A DNA stretch of 64,000 nt from Thiobacillus sp. (GTDB lineage Bacteria > Pseudomonadota > Gammaproteobacteria > Burkholderiales > Thiobacillaceae). Shown here piece after piece: positions 1-8,382 of this stretch; position 1 is the first letter of the stretch; each line of letters opens with the position of its first letter. Below the pieces are notes generated by a model, which saw only the letters and a list, made by a program, of their open reading frames with translations, was not told the origin of the DNA and ran no database searches. Position numbers and translations under genes: made by a program. The DNA is taken from the NCBI GenBank assembly GCA_030680405.1, contig JAUXVT010000072.1, positions 1 to 64,000 on the forward strand, written 5' to 3'.

Positions 1-234
1 CGGCACCACGGCTTTCAGCCGCGCATTGGCGCGCTGCATGAATTCGAACTGGCCGGAGTAGGTGATGCTCATGCCGGGTTCGAGCCTGACGCCGGCAGCC
101 ACGGCCTGCTGCAGATCGGCCACGGTGGACGCGAGATCGCGCCCGCGCACGTCGACGTACACCCAGCCCGACAGAAATGGCTCCACGCTTTTGCGCACTG
201 TCTTCGAGGACCGTGTCACTTCGCGATGTTCACG
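1..234 (-). pseudogene. CusA/CzcA-type RND heavy-metal efflux pump fragment lacking its N-terminal ~3/4 (continues past window edge)
   Basis: Reverse-strand translation of ~180..1 reads PFLSGWVYVDVRGRDLASTVADLQQAVAAGVRLEPGMSITYSGQFEFMQRANARLKAVVP, matching the CusA/CzcA 'GWVYVDIRGRDL...SGQFE..ERA..KLK' block. The frame meets a stop (TAA, 235-237), so the upstream protein is absent. Confidence 0.6.
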
Positions 235-245
235 TTAAAACAGCT

Positions 246-743
246 TCAGCGCGGTGCCTGCCAGCAGTTGTTGCTGACCTGCCAAGTCATCGAGAGCTGT
301 TCGCTGGTGGGGTACAGCACGTATTTGATCCCCATGTAATCCGAGCCTTTGCGCCAGAACATCGCCAGCAGGCTCTTTTCACCGCTGGCGATGACGCTGG
401 TATAGGGGATGACCTTGAGCGGATTGCCGTACAGGTTGGAATAGTTCGAGGCGATGACGACGAAGTGGCGGAAAGCCGGCTCGACTTCCTGGTCGAACGC
501 CACCAGCTTGTCGTTGCAGAAGGTGAACAGAAAGCGGCGGCCGGCGGCGCTGTTGGGCAGGTCGTAGACAAACAGGCCGTCGTTGCCGACCGGCAGGCTC
601 TTGTCGAAATTCCAGGTCTTGAGCGCCTGCTCGACCTCGGTGCGGGGCATGCCGTTTCTGAATTCGCCGACTTCCCAGGCCTGGGCGGGCAGGGCGAGCA
701 GCAGTCCGGCCAGCAGGCCAAGCGTTTTCATTCTCGTTGTCAT
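246..743 (-). CDS. hypothetical secreted protein
   Basis: ORF with signal peptide (MKTLGLLAGLLLALPAQAWE); start chosen at MTTRMKTLG. Confidence 0.6.
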   Translation of the reverse strand: MTTRMKTLGLLAGLLLALPAQAWEVGEFRNGMPRTEVEQALKTWNFDKSLPVGNDGLFVYDLPNSAAGRRFLFTFCNDKLVAFDQEVEPAFRHFVVIASNYSNLYGNPLKVIPYTSVIASGEKSLLAMFWRKGSDYMGIKYVLYPTSEQLSMTWQVSNNCWQAPR

Positions 744-830
744 GGCGATCCTAAAAGGCGGGTGCAAGCGAGTCAGAAGCATAACGCAGCCCGGGCACGC
801 CGTGGCCGAATGCTGTCCACGCCTGGTGCA

Positions 831-1577
831 TCACTTGCCCATAACGGCGCCGAAAACCTTTTTCAACAGATCGCTGCTCGCCTGCATGGGGTTGGCGCGG
901 ATCGCGGCCTCTTTTTCACCGATCACGGTATAGAGCCGGTCGAGCGCCTGCTGGGTGACGTACTGCTCGACGCTGGCCTGCTTCTTGTCGACCAGGTTGA
1001 ACTGCGCGGCCATGCCGGCGTACTGGTTGTACTGCTGCGCCAGTCCGACCTTGTCGGTGGTCGCCTTGACGATGGGGGCGAAGCGCTCGGTGAGCCTGGT
1101 TTCGGTTTTCTTGCGGAAGAAATCGGTGGCCGACGTCTTGCCGCCGGTCAGAATACCCTTGGCATCTTCCAGCGTCATTTCTTTTACCGCATCCACCAGC
1201 AGGGTTTTGGCTTCCGGCACGGCGGCTTCGGCGGCGCGGTTCATCGACAGCACCAGCTCGTCGGCCTGCTTGCCCATGCCGAACATGCGCATGGCTTTTT
1301 CGGCCTTCTGCAGGCTGGGCGGCAGCGGGATTTTCAGTGTGGGATTGCCGAAGAAGCCGTCTTTCTGCCCGAGTTGGGCGACCGCGGCTTCAGCCCCGCG
1401 GGTGAGTGCCTCCTTCAGCCCGGCATTGATGTCGGCACTGGAGAGCGCGTCGACGCCGCTGGTGGCTGACTGGGTGGCGGGCTTGCCGAGCACGCCCTTC
1501 AGCATTTCGTTCCAGTCGAAGGCGTGGACGGGCAGGGCGAAGGTGAGACCCGTGGCCAGAATCACCCAGCGTTTCAA
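831..1577 (-). CDS. DUF4197 domain-containing exported protein
   Basis: Signal peptide; pattern GLKEALTRGAEAAVAQLG..DGFFGNP.LKIPLP..L.KAEK typical of DUF4197. Confidence 0.85.
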   Translation of the reverse strand: MKRWVILATGLTFALPVHAFDWNEMLKGVLGKPATQSATSGVDALSSADINAGLKEALTRGAEAAVAQLGQKDGFFGNPTLKIPLPPSLQKAEKAMRMFGMGKQADELVLSMNRAAEAAVPEAKTLLVDAVKEMTLEDAKGILTGGKTSATDFFRKKTETRLTERFAPIVKATTDKVGLAQQYNQYAGMAAQFNLVDKKQASVEQYVTQQALDRLYTVIGEKEAAIRANPMQASSDLLKKVFGAVMGK

Positions 1578-1600
1578 TGCGTCTCCTTGAAGGGTTGGGA

Positions 1601-2998
1601 CTACAGTACCTCGGCGGCGTAATCGGCCAGGCGCGAACGTTCACCACGTTGCAGGGTGACGTGGCCGTTGTGCGGCCAGCCCTTGAAGTGGTCGACCACG
1701 TAGGTGAGGCCGGAGCTGCCTTCGGTGAGGTAGGGCGTGTCGATCTGCGAGATGTTGCCCAAACACACCACCTTGGTGCCCGGCCCGGCGCGCGTGATCA
1801 GCGTTTTCATCTGCTTGGGCGTGAGGTTCTGCGCTTCGTCGATGATCAGAAACTTGTTGAGGAAAGTGCGCCCGCGCATGAAATTCAAGGATTTCACCTT
1901 GATGCGGCTGCGGATCAGGTCCTGCGTCGCCGCGCGCCCCCACTCGCCGGCGTCGTCGTCGTTCTTGTTCAGCACGTCGAGGTTGTCCTCCAGCGCACCC
2001 ATCCACGGCGTCATTTTTTCCTCTTCGGTGCCGGGCAGGAAACCGATGTCTTCGCCCACCGGGACGGTCACGCGGGTCATGATGACTTCACTATAGATTT
2101 TTTTATCCAGCATCTGGGCCAGGGCGGCGGCGAGCGTGAGCAGGGTCTTGCCGGTGCCGGCCTGGCCCAGCAGGGTGACGAAATCGATCTCGGGATCCAT
2201 CAGCACGTTGAGCGCAAAATTCTGCTCGCGGTTGCGCGCGGTGATGCCCCATACATTGTTCTTGTGATGGCTGAAATCGCGCACCGTGACCATCTCCGCC
2301 TGCTTGCCCTCGACCTTCAGCACCTTGGCGTAGAGCGGGTTGGGGCCTTCCTGGTAGACGAATTCATTTGGCAACAAACCCGAAACCAGCGGCCCCTTGA
2401 TGCGGTAGTAGGTGTGGCCGTTGGCCTGCCACGATTCCATGCCCTTGCCGTGGGTGTCCCAGAAGTCGGTGGGCAGTTCGCGCACCCCGGCGTAGAGCAG
2501 GTCGGTGTCTTCCAGCACCTTGTCGTTGAAGTAGTCCTCGGCGGGCAATCCCAGCGCACGCGCCTTGATGCGCATGTTGATGTCTTTGGACACCAGGATG
2601 ACCTGACGCTTGGGGTGATGGCGCGAGAGGAACAGCACCACGCCGAGGATCTGGTTGTCGACCTTGCTGGTTGGCAGGCTCAGCGGGATGTCGCCGGTGA
2701 TCGCCTGGGTCTGCAAAAACAGCCTGCCGGTGGCGGCGTTGTGGCTGTGCGGGGCGAGCGGCACGCCATCTTCGATGTTGTCGAGCTTGCTGATGATCTC
2801 GTCGAGGAAGCGGCTGGTCTGGCGGGCGTTGCGCGAGACTTCGGTCATGCCCTTCTTGTGCTGGTCGAGTTCTTCCAGCGTGGCGATCGGCACATAGATG
2901 TCGTGCTCCTCGAAACGGAACAGGCTGGTGGGATCGTGCATCAGCACGTTGGTATCCAAAACGAACAGCTTGGTCTGGGCGGCGGCTTTTCTCGGCAT
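1601..2998 (-). CDS. PIN domain + PhoH-like ATPase (PhoH2 type)
   Basis: N-terminal PIN (FVLDTNVLMHDP), Walker A GQAGTGKT, PhoH signature IIDEAQNLTPKQMKTLITRAGPGTKVV. Confidence 0.92.
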   Translation of the reverse strand: MPRKAAAQTKLFVLDTNVLMHDPTSLFRFEEHDIYVPIATLEELDQHKKGMTEVSRNARQTSRFLDEIISKLDNIEDGVPLAPHSHNAATGRLFLQTQAITGDIPLSLPTSKVDNQILGVVLFLSRHHPKRQVILVSKDINMRIKARALGLPAEDYFNDKVLEDTDLLYAGVRELPTDFWDTHGKGMESWQANGHTYYRIKGPLVSGLLPNEFVYQEGPNPLYAKVLKVEGKQAEMVTVRDFSHHKNNVWGITARNREQNFALNVLMDPEIDFVTLLGQAGTGKTLLTLAAALAQMLDKKIYSEVIMTRVTVPVGEDIGFLPGTEEEKMTPWMGALEDNLDVLNKNDDDAGEWGRAATQDLIRSRIKVKSLNFMRGRTFLNKFLIIDEAQNLTPKQMKTLITRAGPGTKVVCLGNISQIDTPYLTEGSSGLTYVVDHFKGWPHNGHVTLQRGERSRLADYAAEVL

Positions 2999-3154
2999 GG
3001 CTGGTTGTGGTGACGGGGGGAAGTTGAGAATGCCTTCATCCTACCTCAAGCTGAAGGTGGCTTGTCGAGTCAAAAAAGTAAACCCGAAACCCGCCCGCCA
3101 GCGCGGATGGGGTGGCGGATTTCTCAGTAGAATGATTGGTTCTGCCCCTGAGAT

Positions 3155-3550
3155 TTGGACCACTGCATGAGTCGTCGGCTGGCGTTGCTGTGTATGGCCT
3201 GGGTGTGGGCGCAACCGCTCTATGCACAGATTGCCGCGCACATCCTGCTACAGGATTCGCCGCTGGCCGGGTTTCAGTACCACGCGGGCAAGACGCTGTG
3301 GCCGCAGATGCAGGTGGGCGATGCGCTCACCCTGATCCGCGAGCCGCACAATCCGCATGACGCCAAAGCGGTGCGGGTGGAGTGGCGGGGCCACAAGATC
3401 GGCTATGTGCCGCGCCGCGAGAATGCCGACGTGGCGCGCTTCATGGATGGCGGACAGATGCTGGTGGGCCGCATCGTCCGGCTGGCCGAGGTGCGCGACC
3501 CGTGGTCGCGGGTGCGCTTCGAGATTCTGATTCCCATGCAGCCGGACTGA
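3155..3550 (+). CDS. HIRAN domain protein with apparent signal peptide
   Basis: Hydrophobic N-terminus ending QPLYA; LAGFQYHAG...L.REPHNPHDAKAVRVEWRGHKIGYVPRRENADVARFMDGG is a HIRAN signature. Confidence 0.8.
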   Translation: MDHCMSRRLALLCMAWVWAQPLYAQIAAHILLQDSPLAGFQYHAGKTLWPQMQVGDALTLIREPHNPHDAKAVRVEWRGHKIGYVPRRENADVARFMDGGQMLVGRIVRLAEVRDPWSRVRFEILIPMQPD

Positions 3551-3562
3551 ACGGAGGAGGTT

Positions 3563-4651
3563 ATGAAGCGACTGCTCGTATTCACACTGTTGGCGTTCGG
3601 CTGGCTGGCGCAGGCGGCTGCGGATTCCCTGCCGCTTGCCAGTCTCAGTCTGTCGCCCGGATTTGCGATCGAGCTGTTTGCCCGTGTGCCCAACGCGCGG
3701 CAGATGACGCTCGGCAAACACACCCTGTTCGTCGGCAGCATGCGCGCCGGCAAGGTCTATGCGATTCCGCTGCAAGGGCCGCGCAAGCCGCTTGTCATTG
3801 CAGAGGGCTTGAATCTCCCGGTGGGCGTGGCGTTCCGTGACGGCGATCTGTACGTGTCGGCAGTGAGCCGCATCCTGCGGCTGCGTGATATCGAAGCGCG
3901 CCTGAATAAGCCGCCGCGCCCCGAAACGGTGAGCCAGGCCTATCCCACCGACACCCATCACGGCTGGAAATTCATCGCCTTCGGCCCCGACGGCAAGCTG
4001 TATGTACCGGTGGGCGCGCCGTGCAATATCTGCGCGCCCGACCCGGACCGCTATGCGACGATCACCCGGCTCGATGTGGCGAGCGGCAAGATCGAGGTGG
4101 TGGCGCGCGGGGTGCGCAACACGGTGGGCTTCGACTGGCAGCCGCAGAGCGGCGAGCTGTGGTTCACCGACAATGGCCGCGACTGGCTGGGCGACGATGC
4201 GCCGCCGGACGAACTCAATCGCGTGAGCCAGGCCGGCCAGCACTTCGGCTACCCGTATTGCCACGGCGGCACGATCGCCGATCCCGAATTCGGCAAGGCC
4301 CGGCGCTGCGCCGAGTTCGTGCCGCCGGTGCAGAACCTGGGCGCGCACGTGGCCAGCCTGGGCATGCGCTTCTACACTGGCACGGCTTTCCCCGTGCGCT
4401 ATCGGAATGCCATCTTCATCGCCGAGCATGGCTCGTGGAACCGCAGCAGCAAAACCGGCTATCGGGTCAGCGTGGTGCGCCTGCAGGATAATCGCGCGGT
4501 GAGCTACGAACCCTTCGTCAGCGGCTGGCTGCAGGGCGAGTCTGCCTGGGGGCGGCCGGCCGATGTGCTGGTGATGCCCGACGGCAGCCTGCTGGTGTCG
4601 GACGACCATGCGGGCGCGATTTACCGCGTCGTCTATCGCGGCAACCGGTAA
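3563..4651 (+). CDS. PQQ-dependent sugar (sorbosone-type) dehydrogenase, exported
   Basis: Signal peptide; HHGWKFIAFGPDGKLYVPVGAPCN, LWFTDNGRDWLGDDAPPDELN, IFIAEHGSWNRS motifs. Confidence 0.85.
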   Translation: MKRLLVFTLLAFGWLAQAAADSLPLASLSLSPGFAIELFARVPNARQMTLGKHTLFVGSMRAGKVYAIPLQGPRKPLVIAEGLNLPVGVAFRDGDLYVSAVSRILRLRDIEARLNKPPRPETVSQAYPTDTHHGWKFIAFGPDGKLYVPVGAPCNICAPDPDRYATITRLDVASGKIEVVARGVRNTVGFDWQPQSGELWFTDNGRDWLGDDAPPDELNRVSQAGQHFGYPYCHGGTIADPEFGKARRCAEFVPPVQNLGAHVASLGMRFYTGTAFPVRYRNAIFIAEHGSWNRSSKTGYRVSVVRLQDNRAVSYEPFVSGWLQGESAWGRPADVLVMPDGSLLVSDDHAGAIYRVVYRGNR

Positions 4652-4661
4652 AATCACGCCG

Positions 4662-5351
4662 ATGAAATTGCTTGTCCTCGATACTTCCACCGAATGGTGT
4701 TCGGCTGCGCTGTGGCTGGATGGCCAGATCCAGGCGCGCCGCGTGCTGGCGGGGCAGCGGCATAGCAGCCTGCTGCTGCCGATGGTGGATGAACTGCTGC
4801 GCGCAGCCGGCCTCAAATTGCGCGCGCTCGACGGCATCGCCTATGGCGCCGGCCCCGGCTCGTTTACCGGTCTGCGTATCGCCTGTGCGGTGACGCAAGG
4901 TCTGGCGTTCGGCGCCGAGCTGCCGGTGGCGGGCGTCTCCACGCTGGAATCGATTGCCGAGCAGACCGGCGCCGAGCGGGTGCTGACCGTGCTCGACGCG
5001 CGCATGGCCGAGGTCTACTGGGCGGCCTACCAGCGCGACGGCGCAGGGTGGCGCGCCGTGGCCGAACCGCAACTGGCGCTGCCCGAATCGGTGGCCGTTC
5101 CTGATGGGGGCGAGTGGGTTGGCGCAGGCAATGGCTTCGCCGCATTGGGCGAGGTGTTGCGCCCGCGCTTGGCGGCCGCGCTTGCGCGCATCGACGACAC
5201 GATCATGCCCGACGCCGCGGCGATGGCGCCGCTCGCTGTAGCGGCCTTTGTGCGTGGCGAGGGCATGGACGCCGCGCTTGCTGCGCCGATTTACCTGCGC
5301 GACAAGGTGGCGCTGACGGTGGACGAGCGCCGCGCGAGGCGTCCCGTATGA
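4662..5351 (+). CDS. tsaB: tRNA threonylcarbamoyladenosine biosynthesis protein TsaB
   Basis: MKLLVLDTSTEWCSAALW...GPGSFTGLRI...RVLTVLDARMAEVYWA. Confidence 0.95.
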   Translation: MKLLVLDTSTEWCSAALWLDGQIQARRVLAGQRHSSLLLPMVDELLRAAGLKLRALDGIAYGAGPGSFTGLRIACAVTQGLAFGAELPVAGVSTLESIAEQTGAERVLTVLDARMAEVYWAAYQRDGAGWRAVAEPQLALPESVAVPDGGEWVGAGNGFAALGEVLRPRLAAALARIDDTIMPDAAAMAPLAVAAFVRGEGMDAALAAPIYLRDKVALTVDERRARRPV

Positions 5352-5830
5352 GCGCCCTGCCAGACATTCCGGTACACGAAATCGCGCACCGCCTGCGCCC
5401 GATGTCCGAGGTCGATCTGCCGCGCATTCACCGGATCGAATTGGCGAGTTACGAATACCCGTGGAGCCTGGGAAATTTCGCCGATTCGCTCAGTGCCGGT
5501 TACAGCATGTGGGTGCGCGAAGCCGAGGGCGAGGTGATCGGGTATTACGCGATGATGGCGGCGGCGGGCGAAGCGCATCTGCTCAACCTCACCATTGCGC
5601 CGATCTGGCGACGCCACGGCCTCGGGCGCGATTTGCTCGACCACTGCATGGCGCGTGCCTGCGACCACAAGGCCGAAAGCCTGTTTCTCGAAGTGCGCAC
5701 CTCCAACACGGCTGCCATTGCGCTGTATCACAGCAGCGGCTTCGTCGATCTGGCGGTGCGGTGGGGCTACTACCCGGCGCGCGACGGCCGCGAGGATGCG
5801 CTCATCATGAAAAAGGACTTGTCATGCTGA
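5348..5830 (+). CDS. rimI: ribosomal protein bS18 alanine N-acetyltransferase RimI
   Basis: GNAT fold; IELASYEYPWSLGNFADSL, ...LFLEVRTSNTAAIALYHSSGF; overlaps tsaB by 4 nt. Confidence 0.93.
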   Translation: MSALPDIPVHEIAHRLRPMSEVDLPRIHRIELASYEYPWSLGNFADSLSAGYSMWVREAEGEVIGYYAMMAAAGEAHLLNLTIAPIWRRHGLGRDLLDHCMARACDHKAESLFLEVRTSNTAAIALYHSSGFVDLAVRWGYYPARDGREDALIMKKDLSC

Positions 5831-6492
5831 GCCGTGACGACGTGTTCAACGAGCTGGGCATCGGCCCGGTGTGGCGGTTGCGCGAGACGCCCGCCGCACC
5901 AGCCACCTCACCCCTTACGCCTCACCCCTCACCTGCTTACACCTCCTGGGAACAACTGGCCGATGCCGTTGCCCACTGCACCGCCTGCAAGCTTTCCGCC
6001 ACCCGCATCCAGGGGGTGCTCGGCATGGGCGACCGCAACGCCGACTGGCTGATCATCGGCGAGGCACCCGGCGTTGAGGAGGATGCACGCGGCGAGCCGT
6101 TTGTCGGCCAGGCGGGCAAGCTGCTCGATGCCATGCTGGCGTCGATCGGGCTGAAACGCGGCGAGAATGTCTACATCACCAACGTGCTGAAATCGCGCCC
6201 GCCCGGAAACCGCAATCCCGAGTCGGACGAGGTGGCCGCGTGCCGCCCCTATCTGCTGGCGCAGATCGAACTCATCCAGCCGAAGCTCATCCTCGCGCTG
6301 GGGCGCTTTGCCGCGCAAAGCCTGCTCGACACCGACGAGGCGATCAGCCGCCTGCGCGGCCGCGTGCACCAGTTTCAGAATGTGCCGCTGGTGGTGACTT
6401 ATCATCCGGCCTATCTGCTGCGCAACCTGCCCGACAAGGCGCGCGCGTGGGAGGATCTGTGCCTGGCGCGGCGCACGATACAGGGGTTATGA
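5824..6492 (+). CDS. type-4 uracil-DNA glycosylase
   Basis: WLIIGEAPGVEEDARGEPFVGQAGKLLDAML, YITNVLKSRPPGNRNP, VVTYHPAYLLRN; Cys residues of a 4Fe-4S family-4 UDG. Confidence 0.93.
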   Translation: MLSRDDVFNELGIGPVWRLRETPAAPATSPLTPHPSPAYTSWEQLADAVAHCTACKLSATRIQGVLGMGDRNADWLIIGEAPGVEEDARGEPFVGQAGKLLDAMLASIGLKRGENVYITNVLKSRPPGNRNPESDEVAACRPYLLAQIELIQPKLILALGRFAAQSLLDTDEAISRLRGRVHQFQNVPLVVTYHPAYLLRNLPDKARAWEDLCLARRTIQGL

Positions 6493-6619
6493 AACTTTTT
6501 TTATCCGCGAAGTACACGAACAAACGCGAAGAAAATCGAAAGAACACCTGAAGGATTTTTCTTCGCGCCCCTTCGCGGATCGTTTTTTGTTTTTGGAACA
6601 ATCGATTTATGAAACTTTT
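6487..6619. repeat. Palindromic intergenic element flanked by 13-bp direct repeats (TTATGAAACTTTT)
   Basis: Direct repeats at 6487-6499 and 6607-6619. Internal inverted repeat ATCCGCGAAG (6503-6512) / CTTCGCGGAT (6571-6580), with nested near-perfect arms CGCGAAGAAAATC / GATTTTTCTTCGCG. Confidence 0.75.
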
Positions 6620-7661
6620 GCACTCCGTGCTGCGTTTTCGTGTCAATTATTTTTCCGATCTGGGTCGCCATCAGGTGGTGGTATGGATGCCGGGCGACAC
6701 GCCGCCGGTCGACGCCCAGGTCGACGTCGGGCCGAAGATCGAGCACGAGGTGCCGAATGAGGTGTTCCGCGGCAACATCGCGCCGCTGAAATTGGGGCGT
6801 TTCTATCCGTCGCAGCTGCTGCACGCCGACGATGTGCCCGGCCCGATGTTCCGCGTGATGAAGCTCAACGAAGCCAGCTTCGTCGCCAACTTCAGCCACC
6901 CGCTGCAGGGGCGCATTTTCAGCATCGACAGCGGCAAGAGCGATGTCTCGACCGAGCCGGTCGGCCAGGTGGGGCAACTGCTGGAATGGAGCGGCATGGA
7001 AACGCAGATGCAGACGCCGACCGATTTCGAGGGGCCGGATGCGTTCAGCCGCGAGGACGAATTCCCCGATACCGAGTTCTACGCACTCGCCCGCAAGGTC
7101 ACCCACGTCGACGCCGTGTGCGCGCGCCGCATCCAGGCACTGTACCGCACCGTGCTGCCTGAGAGTGCGCGGGTGCTCGACCTGATGACGGGCTGGCGCT
7201 CGCACCTGCCGGACACGGTGCAATCGGCGGTGGGACTGGGGCTGAACGCCGAGGAGCTGGCCGACAACCCGCAACTCGCCGAGCGCATCGTTCACGACCT
7301 CAATGCCGATCCCAGACTGCCGTTTGCCGACGCCAGCTTCGATGCGGTGGTGTGCACGGTGTCGTTCGAATACCTGACGCAGCCGCACAAGATTGTGGCG
7401 GAGGTCAAGCGGGTATTGAAGCCGGGCGGCCTGTTCGTGGTGACGATGTCACATCGCTACTTCCCGCCCAAGGTCATCAAGCTGTGGACGCAGCTGCACC
7501 CGATGGAGCGCATGGCCTGGGTGGGCACGCTGCTCAAGCAGGCCGGCTTGAGGAAGGTGGAAACCTATGTCGAGCGCGGCCTCAAACGCCCCAAGGACGA
7601 CCGCTACGCTGACAAGCTCGCCGAATCCGACCCCCTGTTTGCCACATGGGGCGTGGCGTAA
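6609..7661 (+). CDS. N-terminal SlyD/FKBP-like domain fused to class I SAM-dependent methyltransferase
   Basis: N-half ...FVANFSHPLQGRIFSI resembles the SlyD NHPLAGK block. C-half VLDLMTGWRSHLP..., DASFDAVVCTVSFEYL, VLKPGGLFVVTMSHR is a methyltransferase. Confidence 0.75.
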   Translation: MKLLHSVLRFRVNYFSDLGRHQVVVWMPGDTPPVDAQVDVGPKIEHEVPNEVFRGNIAPLKLGRFYPSQLLHADDVPGPMFRVMKLNEASFVANFSHPLQGRIFSIDSGKSDVSTEPVGQVGQLLEWSGMETQMQTPTDFEGPDAFSREDEFPDTEFYALARKVTHVDAVCARRIQALYRTVLPESARVLDLMTGWRSHLPDTVQSAVGLGLNAEELADNPQLAERIVHDLNADPRLPFADASFDAVVCTVSFEYLTQPHKIVAEVKRVLKPGGLFVVTMSHRYFPPKVIKLWTQLHPMERMAWVGTLLKQAGLRKVETYVERGLKRPKDDRYADKLAESDPLFATWGVA

Positions 7662-7694
7662 ACTCACAACACCCAACAATCCCAGGAGGCTGAC

Positions 7695-8375
7695 ATGTTC
7701 AAATGGCTGATCGCAACATTCATGGCGTTGACCCTTTCCGGCTGCGGCTACAACACGCTGCAGACGACCGACGAGGACATCAAGGCCACCTGGGCCGAGG
7801 TGCTGAACCAGTATCAGCGCCGTGCCGACCTGGTGCCGAACCTGGTCAACGTGGTGAAAGGCTACGCGGCGCACGAGCAGGAGGTGTTCACCTCGGTGAC
7901 CGAAGCGCGCGCGCGTGTCGGGGCGATCCAGGCAACGCCCGAGCTCATCAACGACGAAGCCGCGTTCCAGAAGTTCATCGCCGCGCAGGGCGAGCTCACC
8001 GGCGCGATCTCACGCCTGCTGCTGGTGGCGGAGAACTACCCGCAGCTCAAGGCAGACGGCCTGTTCCGCGACCTGCAGGCGCAGCTCGAAGGCACCGAAA
8101 ACCGCATCACCGTCGCGCGCAACCGCTACATCGCCGCGGTGAAGACCTACAACGTCACGGTGCGTTCCTTCCCGTCCAACCTCACCGCGATGCTGTTCGG
8201 CTTCAAGACCAAGCCGACCTTCACGGTGGAAAACGAGGCGGCCATCGCCGTGCCGCCGAAGGTCGACTTCGGCACGCCAACCCCTGCGCCGGCGCCAGCC
8301 CCCATGCCTGCCCCGGCGCCTGCTGCACCAGCAAGTGGTGGTGATGCATCCGGCAGCCTCTCGCACGGATATTGA
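7695..8375 (+). CDS. lemA: LemA family lipoprotein/membrane protein
   Basis: LSGCGYNTLQTTDEDIKATWAEVLNQYQRRADLVPNLVNVVKGYAAHEQEVFTSVTEARA. Confidence 0.92.
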   Translation: MFKWLIATFMALTLSGCGYNTLQTTDEDIKATWAEVLNQYQRRADLVPNLVNVVKGYAAHEQEVFTSVTEARARVGAIQATPELINDEAAFQKFIAAQGELTGAISRLLLVAENYPQLKADGLFRDLQAQLEGTENRITVARNRYIAAVKTYNVTVRSFPSNLTAMLFGFKTKPTFTVENEAAIAVPPKVDFGTPTPAPAPAPMPAPAPAAPASGGDASGSLSHGY

Positions 8376-8382
8376 CGCGCAG

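Noticed and set aside
1577-3013. 478-aa plus-strand ORF
   Set aside because: Complement of the PIN-PhoH gene; no protein-like features.
3248-4837. 529-aa minus-strand ORF
   Set aside because: Antisense to the HIRAN and PQQ-dehydrogenase genes, with low-complexity shadow composition.
6240-6551. 103-aa ORF ending MKLFLSAKYTNKREENRKNT
   Set aside because: Out-of-frame read through udg into the palindromic insert; the apparent start is the duplicated copy of the methyltransferase start.
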